Shown: positions 15,906 to 28,792 of the stretch, in pieces
How positions within the stretch are numbered: position 1 is the first letter of the stretch
Layout: every line of letters starts with the position of its first letter
The notes under the pieces: model-generated
Told to the model about the DNA's origin: nothing
Databases searched by the model: none
The model's input: only the letters and a program-made list of their open reading frames with translations
Program-made: the position numbers and the translations under genes
NCBI GenBank assembly: GCA_902826025.1
Contig: CADEDH010000033.1
Coordinates: forward strand, 34,907-69,057
Length of the DNA: 34,151 nt
Source of the DNA: an uncultured Actinomycetes bacterium
GTDB lineage: Bacteria; Actinomycetota; Acidimicrobiia; Acidimicrobiales; SZUA-35
Reading direction: 5' to 3'

Positions 15906-16708
15906 GGGCGGAGCGACAGCAGCCAGCGAGGTGGGCGGCGCTGCGGGCGTCGGCCGCAGTGTGGCGCACGGCGTGGGCCCAGGCGCTGGCCAACCGCCGC
16001 AGCTTCGTCGCCCAGATGGCCGTCATGGTGGTGAACGACCTGGTCTGGATCTTCTTCTGGCAGGTGTTCTTCCGTCGGGTGGGATCGGTCCGGGGTTGGA
16101 CGGTGGACGACATGATGGTGCTGTACGCCGTCCTCGCCCTGGCCGTCGGTCTGGTGCTGGGGGCCCTGGCCAACCTCCGGTTCCTCGGTCCGCTGGTGGC
16201 CGACGGCGAGCTCGACGGGGCCCTGGCCCTGCCCATGGATCCGCTGGGGTTCCTGGCCCTGCGGCAGGTCAGCCCGGTCAGCGTGGGCGACATCGCCTTC
16301 GGGATCGGCCTGTTCGCCGTCGTCGGCCACCCGACCCCGGCCCGCACGGCGCTGTTCGTGGCAGTGACGGTGGCCGCCACCGCCGTCCTGGCCGGCTTCC
16401 TGGTGGTTCTCGGTTCCCTGGCGTTCGTGTCCGGCACCGGCGGCGCCGGCGACCTCGGCCTCAGCGCCATCATCGTGTTCTCGTCGTACCCGATCAACAT
16501 CTACGGCGGGGCTCTGCGCCTGGCCCTGTTCGGGCTGATACCGGCGGCCTTCGTCGGCTCCCTACCGGCCCAGCTGGTGCAGCACCCGTCGCCGGGCCGG
16601 GCCCTCCTGCTGGCCGGCGGGGTCGCCGCCTTCGGCGGTGCCGGCTGGCTCAGCTTCCGCCTCGGCCTGCGCCGCTACACCAGCGGCGCCACCTGGACGG
16701 GGGTCTGA
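15902..16708 (+). CDS. ABC-2 family permease, subunit 2
   Basis: A 268-residue partner permease with about six helices. Its opening cytoplasmic segment (RTAWAQALANRRSFVAQM) and the following MVVNDLVWIFFWQVFF helix are typical of the second subunit in such pairs. The GTG start at 15902 overlaps the previous stop as GTGA. The same frame is open further upstream over the first permease, but that part is not protein-like. It ends 18 bp from the convergent thioredoxin-fold gene; no clear terminator is seen in that gap. Confidence 0.85.
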   Translation: MRAERQQPARWAALRASAAVWRTAWAQALANRRSFVAQMAVMVVNDLVWIFFWQVFFRRVGSVRGWTVDDMMVLYAVLALAVGLVLGALANLRFLGPLVADGELDGALALPMDPLGFLALRQVSPVSVGDIAFGIGLFAVVGHPTPARTALFVAVTVAATAVLAGFLVVLGSLAFVSGTGGAGDLGLSAIIVFSSYPINIYGGALRLALFGLIPAAFVGSLPAQLVQHPSPGRALLLAGGVAAFGGAGWLSFRLGLRRYTSGATWTGV

Positions 16709-16726
16709 GCCGGCCGGCCCGGGGAG

Positions 16727-17395
16727 CTACTTCGGTGCCGTGGCGGTGGACGCCACCTGCTGCCATGAGGTCTCGACGCCGTCCTTGCCCAGCTCGCCCG
16801 AGGTGCGGAACAGCACCTTGTTCTCGGTGTCGAGGTAGACGGCGAAGGGGAAGCCGCCGCCGCCGTACGTGATGAGAGCGGTGTTGGCCTCGTCGTCGGC
16901 GGCCACGGTGGCGTCGAGCTTCACCTTGCTCTTGAGCCAGGCCTGGGGCGGGTAGTTGCCGGCCCCGGCGTTCACCGAGGTGGACACGGCATAGATATCG
17001 ACGTCGGCCGGCTTCTTGCCCTCGTCGATCAGTTCCTGGAGGAGGGGGACCTCGGCCTGGCAGTGGGGGCACCAGTGAGCGACGAAGTAGATGATCTTGG
17101 CCCGGCCGTCGTTCGTGATCGACACCGGGTTGCCGTCGAAGTCGGTGAGCTCCAGGTCGGGGGCCACCTGGCCCACGGCGGTGTCGGTCTGGGCGTTGGT
17201 GATACCCACATCCTCCGGCATGGGGGCCAGGGCGTCGCCGGTGACCGTCACCGTCTTACCAATGGCATCGCCGCTGATGGCTGAGTCGCGCCCGGTGGCA
17301 AGGAAGGCGACACCGGCGAGACCGGCGATGATCACCGCCACCACGGCCAATATGAAGCCCTTGCTCGATGATTGCTTGGGGGCGGTGGTTGTCAT
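16727..17395 (-). CDS. Membrane-anchored thioredoxin-fold protein with CPHC site (DsbA/TlpA-like)
   Basis: A 222-residue protein with an N-terminal membrane helix (about 13-33) and an extracytoplasmic thioredoxin domain. The active site is W-C-P-H-C at 108-112; CPHC is the redox dipeptide setting of the strong oxidant DsbA. The GNPVSI segment (about 88-93) is TlpA/AhpC-like. Its start overlaps the DsbB-like gene's stop as ATGA, with GGAGG five bases before the ATG. The pair suggests that this protein introduces disulfides into exported proteins and is re-oxidised by the DsbB-like partner. A close paralogue lies at 18562-19362. Confidence 0.9.
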   Translation of the reverse strand: MTTTAPKQSSSKGFILAVVAVIIAGLAGVAFLATGRDSAISGDAIGKTVTVTGDALAPMPEDVGITNAQTDTAVGQVAPDLELTDFDGNPVSITNDGRAKIIYFVAHWCPHCQAEVPLLQELIDEGKKPADVDIYAVSTSVNAGAGNYPPQAWLKSKVKLDATVAADDEANTALITYGGGGFPFAVYLDTENKVLFRTSGELGKDGVETSWQQVASTATAPK

Positions 17396-17922
17396 GGCTT
17401 CCTCCCGAACAGGTGCAGAGACACCAGCGTAATGATTCCGGTGAACCCGATCCCGGCAAGGGTCGGGATGGTGACGAACCCGAAGTGCTCGAACCACTTG
17501 AAGGAGCAGGGGTTGGCGACCTCGCACACCCCGCCGAGGCTGGTGCCCGTGGCCTCCTCGACGCGATGGAAGATCGACACCGGCAGCCCCAGGACGGCCA
17601 GCACCAGGCCAGCCAGAGCCAGCGCCCGGCGCCGCACGACCAACGCCGCGATCAGCACGAACGCCGCCGGGTACATGAAACCCCGCTGGATCCAGCACAG
17701 GCGGCAGGGATTGAAGTGGGCCACTTCGGACATGAACAGCGAGCCGGCCGTGCACACCACTGCCACCAGGGCGGCGAGCTCCAGCGACACCGGTTGCACC
17801 AGCCTCACCAGACCCAGGCGGCCCTGGCGGTCGAGCAGGAGCGACAACCACAAGCCGATCACGAGCGCGCCCAGAGCCAACCCCAGCATGGAGAAGAAGA
17901 GGGTCTCGCGCTCGTAGGCCAT
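17392..17922 (-). CDS. DsbB/BdbC-type disulfide-forming quinone oxidoreductase
   Basis: A 176-residue integral membrane protein. SEVAHFNPCRLCWIQRGFMYP around residues 65-85 is the hallmark of the BdbC/DsbB family, with the quinone-linked pair Cys73-Cys76. The second pair, Cys133 and Cys139, lies in the following outer loop (GGVCEVANPC). There is one hydrophobic helix (about 11-29) before the canonical four-helix unit, so it has one more than a standard BdbC. It should re-oxidise the CPHC protein encoded by the overlapping next gene and pass electrons to quinone. The ATG at 17922 is the first start compatible with the topology. Confidence 0.9.
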   Translation of the reverse strand: MAYERETLFFSMLGLALGALVIGLWLSLLLDRQGRLGLVRLVQPVSLELAALVAVVCTAGSLFMSEVAHFNPCRLCWIQRGFMYPAAFVLIAALVVRRRALALAGLVLAVLGLPVSIFHRVEEATGTSLGGVCEVANPCSFKWFEHFGFVTIPTLAGIGFTGIITLVSLHLFGRKP

Positions 17923-17931
17923 CGGGACCGA

Positions 17932-17937
17932 ACGATA
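17932..17937 (-). promoter_or_regulatory. Possible -10 element of dsbB-like gene
   Basis: TATCGT ends nine bases before the ATG at 17922, which would give a 5' leader of only about two or three bases. The gap to the divergent gene at 18043 holds nothing else recognisable. Confidence 0.35.
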
Positions 17938-18030
17938 CCGGCCAGGGGCGAAAGCCCGCTTAAGCGCAGAAGGACTGGCTGGCCGACGCCCCCTGGCCGT
18001 GGAGCGGAGGAGCGCCCCGACGCGGGTGGC

Positions 18031-18036
18031 TACGCT
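18031..18036 (+). promoter_or_regulatory. -10 element, leaderless start of PNPOx-fold gene
   Basis: TACGCT ends six bases before the ATG at 18043, with no ribosome binding site. Confidence 0.5.
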
Positions 18037-18042
18037 GCCCCG

Positions 18043-18507
18043 ATGAGTGAGGAACCACGCGGCGCGGCGCGGCGTAAGGCCGACACCCTGGCCCAGCTGG
18101 CCGCCGCGGGTGCCGACGTCTGGGTGGCGTCGGCCTCCGGCGGCCCGGGCGGGGCGAGCCCGTACCTGGTACCACTGTCGCTGTCCTGGCTGGATGAGCG
18201 AGTCGTCGTCGCCCTGCCCGTCGACTCCCGGACGGCACGCAACGTCGGCGAGCACGGCACTGCCCGGCTCGGCCTCGGGCCAACCCGGGACGTCGTGATG
18301 ATCGACGCCGTCCTCGAGCACAGCCTGCCGGTGGACGACGCCGCGGCGCCAGCCGATCGGTACGCGGCGCAGGCGGGCTGGGACCCGCGCACGGCCGGCG
18401 GCGGGTACGTTTTCCTGGTGCTGCGCCCAGTCCGCATCCAGGCCTGGCGGGAGGCGAACGAGATCCCCGGTCGTGTCCTGATGCGCGACGGCACCTGGCT
18501 GGTGTGA
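18043..18507 (+). CDS. PNPOx-fold protein (possible F420/flavin binding)
   Basis: A 154-residue split-barrel protein. After a short helical start (GAARRKADTLAQL) come the family's strands: ADVWVASA, YLVPLSLSWLDERVVVALP, and the RTARNVGEHGTARLGLG segment (about 66-82), which usually contacts the cofactor phosphate. It ends in a strand-helix YVFLVLRPVRIQAWREANE. It is probably an oxidoreductase or cofactor-binding protein in the cytoplasm; the substrate is unknown. It is only distantly similar to the other PNPOx-fold protein here (13271-13774). It lies between the two CPHC proteins but on the opposite strand. Confidence 0.82.
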   Translation: MSEEPRGAARRKADTLAQLAAAGADVWVASASGGPGGASPYLVPLSLSWLDERVVVALPVDSRTARNVGEHGTARLGLGPTRDVVMIDAVLEHSLPVDDAAAPADRYAAQAGWDPRTAGGGYVFLVLRPVRIQAWREANEIPGRVLMRDGTWLV

Positions 18508-18561
18508 TCCCGTCCGTCCGGCTCAGCAGTTGCCTTGTAGCGCCGGGCCGGCGGCGCCCGC

Positions 18562-19362
18562 TCAGCCGGCGTTGGCGGCGGTGAGGGCCCACATCTGGGC
18601 GATGCCGTCGAGGCCCAGCTCGCCGGCCGAGCGGGCGATCACCCGGTTCTGACTGTCGAGATAGACGGCGTAGGGGAAGCCCCCGGCGCCGAAGGCGAGC
18701 ACGGCCGAGCTCGTCTCGTCGTCGCGCATGGTGACCGGACTGAAGCCCACCCGGTCGAGCCAGGCGGCCGGGGGATAGTTGCCGCCCTCGGGCTTGACCG
18801 CGGTGGACACGGCGTAGATGTCGACGTTGTCGGGCTTCTGGCCGCCGGCGATCAACTCCTGGACCAGCGGCACCTCGGCCTGGCAATGGGGGCACCAGTG
18901 GGCCACGAAATAGATGACCTTGGCCCGGCCGTCGGGCCCGATCGTCACCGGGTTGCCGTCGAAGTCGGTGCCGCTCAGCGTGGGGGCCACCGCTCCCGCC
19001 GCCGGGTCGTCGTCGGCCGTCACCAGAACGTCGGGCATCTCGGCCAGAGAGGCACCCTCAACCGAAACCGGAGCGGTGGCGGCACCGGCCGGCGCCGCCA
19101 GCGGGGCCGAGCTGGGAGTGACGCCACCTCCGCCAGCGGGGACCGACGAGGGGGCGACGGCCGCCGTGGGTACCTCGACCTCCCCGAACAGCCGGTCACC
19201 GGCCACCACGATCACCAGCCCGGCCACTACTGCTAGCCCGATGAGGCCGATCAGCGCGCCCGCCAGCACCGACGAGCCCTGGCTCCGCTGGGGGCGGGCC
19301 GCCTCCACCAGCGACGGCTCCTGCGGCGGCGACCCGGGCGGGGGCTGCTGGGACATGACCAT
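18562..19362 (-). CDS. Membrane-anchored thioredoxin-fold protein with CPHC site (paralogue)
   Basis: A 266-residue protein with a Pro-rich cytoplasmic start, a membrane helix at about 32-54, a ~60-residue Ala/Pro/Ser linker, and a thioredoxin domain with W-C-P-H-C at 156-160. The domain is closely similar to that of the protein at 16727-17395 (shared TDFDGNPV, YFVAHWCPHCQAEVP and DIYAVST), so the two are paralogues. The start at 19362 is chosen for GAGG seven bases upstream; the next ATG two codons later is possible. It may be a second substrate-specific oxidant or reductant served by the DsbB-like protein. It follows the rpoC terminator and is not part of the rpoBC transcript. Confidence 0.88.
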   Translation of the reverse strand: MVMSQQPPPGSPPQEPSLVEAARPQRSQGSSVLAGALIGLIGLAVVAGLVIVVAGDRLFGEVEVPTAAVAPSSVPAGGGGVTPSSAPLAAPAGAATAPVSVEGASLAEMPDVLVTADDDPAAGAVAPTLSGTDFDGNPVTIGPDGRAKVIYFVAHWCPHCQAEVPLVQELIAGGQKPDNVDIYAVSTAVKPEGGNYPPAAWLDRVGFSPVTMRDDETSSAVLAFGAGGFPYAVYLDSQNRVIARSAGELGLDGIAQMWALTAANAG

Positions 19363-19400
19363 GGTGGAACCTCGTGTCGTCGATGGGGCCGGACGCGAAA

Positions 19401-19424
19401 GACCCGGCCCCTTGGGGCCGGGTC
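19401..19424 (-). terminator. Terminator of the rpoB-rpoC transcript
   Basis: An 11-bp perfect inverted repeat, gacccggcccc / ggggccgggtc, with a two-base centre. On the minus strand it is directly followed by TTTC. It stands about 80 bp after the rpoC stop. Confidence 0.75.
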
Positions 19425-19501
19425 TCCACACTAGCTCGGGTGGCGTGCTGCGAATCCGGCGCGACCGGACTCGAGGACACGGCTGCCAAGCAGCAGCTGT
19501 G

Positions 19502-23488
<3,987 letters not shown>

Positions 23489-23527
23489 GCGTGTGTCTCT
23501 CTACCCTTCTTCGACCAAATGGGGCGT

Positions 23528-26500
23528 TCAACGCGGGGTGCCGGCGGCGCGGGCGGCGTCGTCTTCGTCGGAGCCCCGCTCGGGGCGGCTCAGATCGATG
23601 CCGAGCTCCTCGGCCGTGCGGAACAGCTCGTCGTCGAGCTCCCGCATCTCGATCTCGGCCCCGTCTTCAGCCAGCACCTCGACGTTGAGGCACAGGGCCT
23701 GCATCTCCTTGATGAGCACCTTGAAGCTCTCGGGGATGCCGGGCTCGGGAATGTTCTCGCCCTTCACGATGGCCTCGTACACCTTGACCCGGCCGAGCAC
23801 ATCGTCGGACTTGATCGTCAGCAGCTCCTGGAGGCAGTAGGCGGCGCCATAGGCCTCGAGTGCCCACACCTCCATCTCACCGAAGCGCTGGCCACCGAAC
23901 TGGGCCTTACCGCCGAGCGGCTGCTGGGTGATCATGGAGTAGGGGCCCGTGGAGCGGGCGTGAATCTTGTCGTCCACCAGGTGGGACAGCTTCAGGATGT
24001 ACATGATGCCGACCATGATCGGTCGGTCGAAGGCCTGGCCCGTCTGCCCGTCGTACAGCGTGGCCTTGCCGTCGGAGCCGATGAGGCGGATGCCGTCGAC
24101 CGACTCCGGGTTCAGGTTCTCGAAGATCTTCTGGATGGTGGGCTTGGAGCCGGCCATCTCCACTTCGTCCCACTTGGCCCCGTCGAACACCGGGGTGGCC
24201 ACCAGGGTGGCGGGGGTGGTGAACGGCCGGGTCTTGGTCTCGGTGCCACGCACCGGGGCCTCGCCCACCCGATCGCCGTCGATCTCCCAGCCCCAGCGGG
24301 CGGCGTAGCCCAGGTGTGATTCCAGCACCTGGCCGACGTTCATCCGGCTCGGCACGCCGAGGGGGTTGAGGATGATGTCGACCGGGGTGCCGTCGGCCAG
24401 GTAGGGCATGTCCTCCTGGGGCAGGATGCGGGAGATCACACCCTTGTTGCCGTGGCGGCCGGCCAGCTTGTCGCCCACGCTGATCTTGCGCTTCTGGGCC
24501 ACGTACACCCGGACCAGCTGGTTCACGCCGGGGGGCAGCTCGTGGCTGTCGTCCCGGTTGAACACCTTGACCTCGATGACCTTGCCCGCCTCGCCGTGGG
24601 GGACCTTGAGCGAGGTGTCCCGCACCTCGCGGGCCTTCTCGCCGAAGATCGCCCGGAGCAGACGCTCTTCCGGGGTGAGCTCGGTCTCGCCCTTGGGGGT
24701 GACCTTGCCCACCAGCACGTCGCCGGCGCCGACCTCGGCACCGACCCGGATGATTCCCCGCTCGTCGAGGTCGGCCAGGATGTCGTCCGACAGGTTCGGG
24801 ATATCCCGGGTGATCTCCTCCGGGCCGAGCTTGGTGTCCCGGGCGTCGATCTCGTGCTCCTTGATGTGGATCGACGTGAGCACGTCGTCCTTCACCAGGC
24901 GCTCGGAGAGGATGATGGCGTCCTCGAAGTTGTAGCCCTCCCAGGGCATGAACGCCACGACCAGGTTCTTGCCCAGGGCCAGCTCGCCGTTGTCGGTTGA
25001 CGGACCGTCGGCCAGGAGGTCGCCTTCGCGCACCCGGTCGCCGGCCTTCACCCGCGGCTTCTGGTTGATGCAGGTGTCCTGGTTGGAGCGGGCGAACTTG
25101 AGCAGACGATGGATCCGCTTGCCCAGCTTGGCGTACTCCACGGTGACGACCCGGCCGTCGGCCTCGATCACGATGCCGTCGTCCGGCGCCACCAGGGTGT
25201 CGGCGGCGTCGGAGGCGGCCCGACGCTCGATGCCGGTGCCGATGTAGGGCGACTCGGGAGTCACCAGCGGCACGGCCTGACGCTGCATGTTCGCGCCCAT
25301 CAGGGCCCGGTTGGCGTCGTCGTGCTCCAGGAAGGGAATGAGCCCGGTACCGATCGACACGATCTGCTTGGGCGAGACGTCCATCATCTGGACCTCGTCG
25401 CGCGGCACCTGGGAGATCTCGGTGGTGGCACCGAAGAAGACGTCGCGCTCCAGCTGGAGCTTGAGGTCACGCAGCGAGGCGGCCTGGGGCGAGCGCCGCG
25501 CCAGCACGCGGTCGTCGGCCAGGCTGCCGTCGGGGTTGACCCGGGCGTTGGCCTGCGCCACGACGTACTCCTCCTCCTCATCGGCGGTGAGGAAGATGAT
25601 CTCGTCGGTCACCGTGCCGTCGATCACCTTGCGGTACGGGGTCTCGAGGAAGCCGAAGTCGTTCACCCGGGCGTAGCTCGACAGGTAGCCGATGAGGCCG
25701 ATGTTCGGACCCTCGGGCGTCTCGATCGGGCACATCCGGCCGTAGTGGCTGAAGTGCACGTCTCGCACCTCGAAGCCGGCCCGCTCCCGGGACAGACCAC
25801 CCGGGCCGAGGGCCGACAGACGGCGCCGGTGGGTGAGGCCCGACAGGGGGTTCACCTGGTCCATGAACTGGCTGAGCTGGGAGGTGCCGAAGAACTCCTT
25901 GATCGCCGCCACCACCGGGCGGATGTTGATCAGGGTCTGGGGCGTGATGGCCTCCACGTCCTGGGTGGTCATGCGTTCACGGACCACCCGCTCCATGCGG
26001 GACAGGCCGATGCGGACCTGGTTCTGGATCAGCTCGCCCACCGAGCGGACCCGGCGGTTGGCGAAGTGGTCCTGATCGTCGAGGCGGTAGCCCGGCTCGG
26101 CGATCATCAGGTGCAGCAGGTAGGTGGCCGACGCCAGCACCTCGCAGCGGGCCAACACCGGCTGGTCGATCTCCGGCCGGTCCAGGTCGAGCATGGGGAA
26201 CAGGCGGCCGAGCTTCTCGATCTCGGGGCCGAGCTTGCGGTTGAGCTTGTAGCGGCCGACCCGGGACAGGTCGTAGCGCCGGTTCTCGAAGAAGGCGTTG
26301 CGCAGGTAGGTGCGGGCCGCCTCCAGCGTGGGGGGCTCGCCCGGCCGGGCCCGCTTGTAGATCTCGATCAGGGCCTCGTCCTGGGTGGGCGAGAGCTCCC
26401 GGTCCTTCTCCCACTGGCCCTCGAGGAACTCGAAGTGCCGCACGAAGGCCTCGAGGAAGCCGGGCGCGTTCTCCTCGTCGTAGCCGAGGGCCCGCAGCAT

Positions 26501-27112
26501 GGTGAAGACCGACAGGCGCCGCTTGCGGGCCACCCGCACGCCGGCCGTCGGGTCCTTGCCCGGCTTCTGCTCGACGTCGAACTCGATCCACTCGCCCCGG
26601 TAGGGGTGGATGGTGCCGGTGACCATCTGATGCTTGGCCAGGTTCCGGAGGCGGAACCGCTCGCCGGGCTGGAAGATCACACCGGGGGACCGCACGAGCT
26701 GCGACACCACGACACGCTCGGTGCCGTTGATCACGAACGTGCCCTTGTCGGTCATCATGGGGAAGTCGCCCATGAAGACGGTCTGCTCCTTGATCTCACC
26801 GGTGCTGGCGTTGATGAACCGGGCCCTCACGAAGATGGGGGCCGAGTACGTCATGTCCTTCTCTTTGCACTCCTCCACCGAGAACTTGGGGTATGGCTTC
26901 AAGTCCTCGTCGTGAGGGTCGAACTCGAGCTCCAGCTGGAGCGTCTCGGTGAAGTCCCGAATGGGACTGATGTCCCGGAAGGCCTCGGAGAGGCCCTGTT
27001 CCAGGAACCACCGGAACGAGTCGCGCTGGACCGCGATCAGATCAGGAAGCGGCAACGCCTCCTGGAGGTTGCCGAAGGAGTAACGGTCGCGAGCGACAGT
27101 ACGTGCAGGCAA
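23528..27112 (-). CDS. rpoB: RNA polymerase subunit beta
   Basis: About 1194 residues from the chosen start. Conserved parts run in order from [18 protein letters not shown] at the N-terminus. They include the rifampicin-pocket segment near residues 408-440 ([22 protein letters not shown] around 25820-25889) and [20 protein letters not shown]. Further on are GRHGNKGV and the C-terminal [20 protein letters not shown]. The frame stays open to a TTG at 27184, but family similarity begins near the TTG at 27112 (reads [14 protein letters not shown]), which I take as the start. The ribosome site there is weak. A promoter about 150 bp upstream and a hairpin after rplL indicate partly separate transcription from the ribosomal genes. 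Confidence 0.97.
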   Translation of the reverse strand: MPARTVARDRYSFGNLQEALPLPDLIAVQRDSFRWFLEQGLSEAFRDISPIRDFTETLQLELEFDPHDEDLKPYPKFSVEECKEKDMTYSAPIFVRARFINASTGEIKEQTVFMGDFPMMTDKGTFVINGTERVVVSQLVRSPGVIFQPGERFRLRNLAKHQMVTGTIHPYRGEWIEFDVEQKPGKDPTAGVRVARKRRLSVFTMLRALGYDEENAPGFLEAFVRHFEFLEGQWEKDRELSPTQDEALIEIYKRARPGEPPTLEAARTYLRNAFFENRRYDLSRVGRYKLNRKLGPEIEKLGRLFPMLDLDRPEIDQPVLARCEVLASATYLLHLMIAEPGYRLDDQDHFANRRVRSVGELIQNQVRIGLSRMERVVRERMTTQDVEAITPQTLINIRPVVAAIKEFFGTSQLSQFMDQVNPLSGLTHRRRLSALGPGGLSRERAGFEVRDVHFSHYGRMCPIETPEGPNIGLIGYLSSYARVNDFGFLETPYRKVIDGTVTDEIIFLTADEEEEYVVAQANARVNPDGSLADDRVLARRSPQAASLRDLKLQLERDVFFGATTEISQVPRDEVQMMDVSPKQIVSIGTGLIPFLEHDDANRALMGANMQRQAVPLVTPESPYIGTGIERRAASDAADTLVAPDDGIVIEADGRVVTVEYAKLGKRIHRLLKFARSNQDTCINQKPRVKAGDRVREGDLLADGPSTDNGELALGKNLVVAFMPWEGYNFEDAIILSERLVKDDVLTSIHIKEHEIDARDTKLGPEEITRDIPNLSDDILADLDERGIIRVGAEVGAGDVLVGKVTPKGETELTPEERLLRAIFGEKAREVRDTSLKVPHGEAGKVIEVKVFNRDDSHELPPGVNQLVRVYVAQKRKISVGDKLAGRHGNKGVISRILPQEDMPYLADGTPVDIILNPLGVPSRMNVGQVLESHLGYAARWGWEIDGDRVGEAPVRGTETKTRPFTTPATLVATPVFDGAKWDEVEMAGSKPTIQKIFENLNPESVDGIRLIGSDGKATLYDGQTGQAFDRPIMVGIMYILKLSHLVDDKIHARSTGPYSMITQQPLGGKAQFGGQRFGEMEVWALEAYGAAYCLQELLTIKSDDVLGRVKVYEAIVKGENIPEPGIPESFKVLIKEMQALCLNVEVLAEDGAEIEMRELDDELFRTAEELGIDLSRPERGSDEDDAARAAGTPR

Positions 27113-27264
27113 GAGGCACCACCCGAAAGAGCACGATGAGCTTGGGAGCGTGCCTGGGCGCGGAGATTCTGCGGCAGAAAGCAACTGGGGCAGACGGGGC
27201 GAGCAAGCACGGCTTATCTAGCATATGCCGCGAGATGTCCACCAACAACCAGATTTGCGGGGGC

Positions 27265-27293
27265 ATCGTACGAGAACACCGCCGCAAGGTCAA
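27265..27293 (-). promoter_or_regulatory. Sigma70-type promoter for rpoBC
   Basis: TTGACC (27288-27293) and TACGAT (27265-27270) are separated by exactly 17 bp on the minus strand. This is the best match to the housekeeping promoter consensus in the window. It would give a leader of roughly 145 bases before rpoB. Confidence 0.75.
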
Positions 27294-27340
27294 GGTTCTT
27301 TGTGGAAACACCCCCTGCGCCAGCGGGCCGAAAACGGCCG

Positions 27341-27383
27341 AGACCCCTGGTGGCGGGGCTTGTCGCCCCCCACCAGGGGTCTG
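27341..27383 (-). terminator. Strong hairpin between rplL and rpoB (terminator/attenuator)
   Basis: agacccctggtgg-cggggc pairs with gcccc-ccaccaggggtct around a 5-base loop, with only one bulged base. It lies 68 bp after the rplL stop on the minus strand. A second small hairpin (ggccg-aaaa-cggcc, 27326-27339) follows, whose loop reads TTTT on the transcript strand. In many bacteria this spacer carries a partial terminator that reduces rpoBC expression relative to rplJL. Confidence 0.7.
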
Positions 27384-27450
27384 GGGAAATTTTCCTAGGG
27401 CCTGTGGGTATCGCAGCCGATTTCTCGGGGGCGAAGCAGGCCCTACGGGG

Positions 27451-27831
27451 CTACTTCAGCTCGACGGCGCCGCCGGCCTCTTCCAGCTTGGCCTTGGCGG
27501 CGGCGGCGTCGTCCTTGTTGGCGCCTTCGATGACGGCCTTGGGCGCGCCCTCCACCAGGTCCTTGGCCTCCTTGAGGCCGAGGTTGGTGAGCTCGCGCAC
27601 GGCCTTGATGACCTGGATCTTCTTGTCGCCGGCTGAGGTGAGCACGACGTCGAACGAGGTCTTCTCCTCCACCTCCTCGGCGGCGGCGGCGGGAGCGGCG
27701 GCGGCGACCGCCATCGGGGCGGCGGCGGTGACGCCGAACTTCTCCTCGAAGTCCTTCAGGAGCTCAGACAGCTCCAGCACCGACATGTTGGCGATGGCGT
27801 CGAGGATGTCGTCCTTGGAAAGGGTGGCCAT
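27451..27831 (-). CDS. rplL: 50S ribosomal protein L7/L12
   Basis: A 126-residue stalk protein. The N-terminal dimer domain ([25 protein letters not shown]) is followed by the Ala-rich hinge (about 35-55). The C-terminal factor-binding domain then has [24 protein letters not shown] and [14 protein letters not shown]. It recruits and stimulates GTPase translation factors. It starts two bases after the rplJ stop, so the stalk proteins are made together. Confidence 0.99.
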   Translation of the reverse strand: MATLSKDDILDAIANMSVLELSELLKDFEEKFGVTAAAPMAVAAAAPAAAAEEVEEKTSFDVVLTSAGDKKIQVIKAVRELTNLGLKEAKDLVEGAPKAVIEGANKDDAAAAKAKLEEAGGAVELK

Positions 27832-27833
27832 GA

Positions 27834-28577
27834 TCAGTTGTCTCCGTCTTCGTTGTTCTCGTTCTGGGCTGCGTCATCAGCCGGCGCCTCGGCCGGCTCG
27901 GGGGTGGGCTCGCTGTCGGCCACCTCGTCAACAGGGGCGGCCGGGGCGGCCTCATCGTCAGCTGGGCTGTCGGCCGGGCTGTCCACCGCAGTGTCCACCG
28001 GAGCGGCCGACGCAGGGGCACCGTCGGCGCCGCCCTGGTCGATGAGGGCCTTGAGCCCGTAGGCGAAGTTGCGGGGCAGTGCCTGGAGCAGCCCGGCGAA
28101 CTGGGTCATCGGTGCGGCCATGAGACCGGCCAGCTTGGCCAGCAGGACCTCGCGGGGCTCGATGTCGGCCAGCCGGCGTACCTCGTCGGCGTTCAGGGTG
28201 GTGCCGTCGAGCAGCCCACCCTTCACCACCAGGGCCGGGTTGGTCCGGGCGAACTCCTTGAGCACCTTGGCCACCGAGACCACGTCGCCGGGGGTCCCGT
28301 CGGGCGCAGTACCGGTGAAGGCGAGGGCCGTGGGGCCCACGAGATGCTCGTCGAGGTCGAAGCCGGCCTCATTGGCCGCCCGGCGGACCAGGGTGTTCTT
28401 GTACACCTTGTAGGTTCCACCGGCCGGTCGCAGCGAGCGCCGGAGATCGGCCATCGCCTTCACGCTGAGGCCCCGGTACTCGGTGACGAGCACCGAGGGC
28501 GACTCCTGGAGTCGTTCCCGTACCTCGGCGACGATCGCCACCTTCTCCGGACGAGGATCTGTCCGTGCGGTTTCCAT
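27834..28577 (-). CDS. rplJ: 50S ribosomal protein L10 with long acidic tail
   Basis: A 247-residue stalk-base protein. Residues 1 to about 180 are a normal L10, including [19 protein letters not shown] and [11 protein letters not shown] and the C-terminal L12-binding helix. Residues 184-247 are an extra Ala/Pro/Asp/Glu-rich tail ending NENNEDGDN; typical bacterial L10 is about 165-180 residues. The ATG at 28577 has a near-perfect ribosome site AAAGGAGGT seven bases upstream, which settles the start against the longer open frame. The long structured leader upstream is the usual place for autogenous control by L10-L12. Confidence 0.98.
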   Translation of the reverse strand: METARTDPRPEKVAIVAEVRERLQESPSVLVTEYRGLSVKAMADLRRSLRPAGGTYKVYKNTLVRRAANEAGFDLDEHLVGPTALAFTGTAPDGTPGDVVSVAKVLKEFARTNPALVVKGGLLDGTTLNADEVRRLADIEPREVLLAKLAGLMAAPMTQFAGLLQALPRNFAYGLKALIDQGGADGAPASAAPVDTAVDSPADSPADDEAAPAAPVDEVADSEPTPEPAEAPADDAAQNENNEDGDN

Positions 28578-28792
28578 GTTGCACCTCCTTTCGGTTGTCG
28601 TGTTGTGGGTTGGGTTTCTCGGCTCCCAATCGCCGATCACCGCAACCCGACGACACCGGTTGGTGCACAGGTTCCAGAACGATCGCCTCACACAGGATTT
28701 ACACGCGGTTCCCGTGGAGGGAACCCCGACACCGGAGGTCTCGGGCGAGGTGGGATTCGAATGTGGCCCCCTACGGGGAACAGCCCGCCAGT
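28578..28792 (-). promoter_or_regulatory. Structured rplJ leader (probable L10 autoregulatory leader)
   Basis: The 215-base rplA-rplJ spacer is rich in inverted repeats on the minus strand: cccgcc/ggcggg at 28784-28803 around the rplA stop, ggttccc/gggaacc at 28707-28725, and a gggtt...aaccc pairing nearer rplJ enclosing a cggc/gccg stem. The rplJL leader is a well-known target of L10-(L12)4 feedback repression. I did not match a covariance model, so the exact boundaries and L10 site are uncertain. Confidence 0.45.

Noticed and set aside
27113..27184. 24-residue longer RpoB N-terminus from a TTG at 27184
   Set aside because: The extra residues look non-conserved and Cys/Ser/Pro-rich, and similarity to other RpoB proteins begins after 27112.
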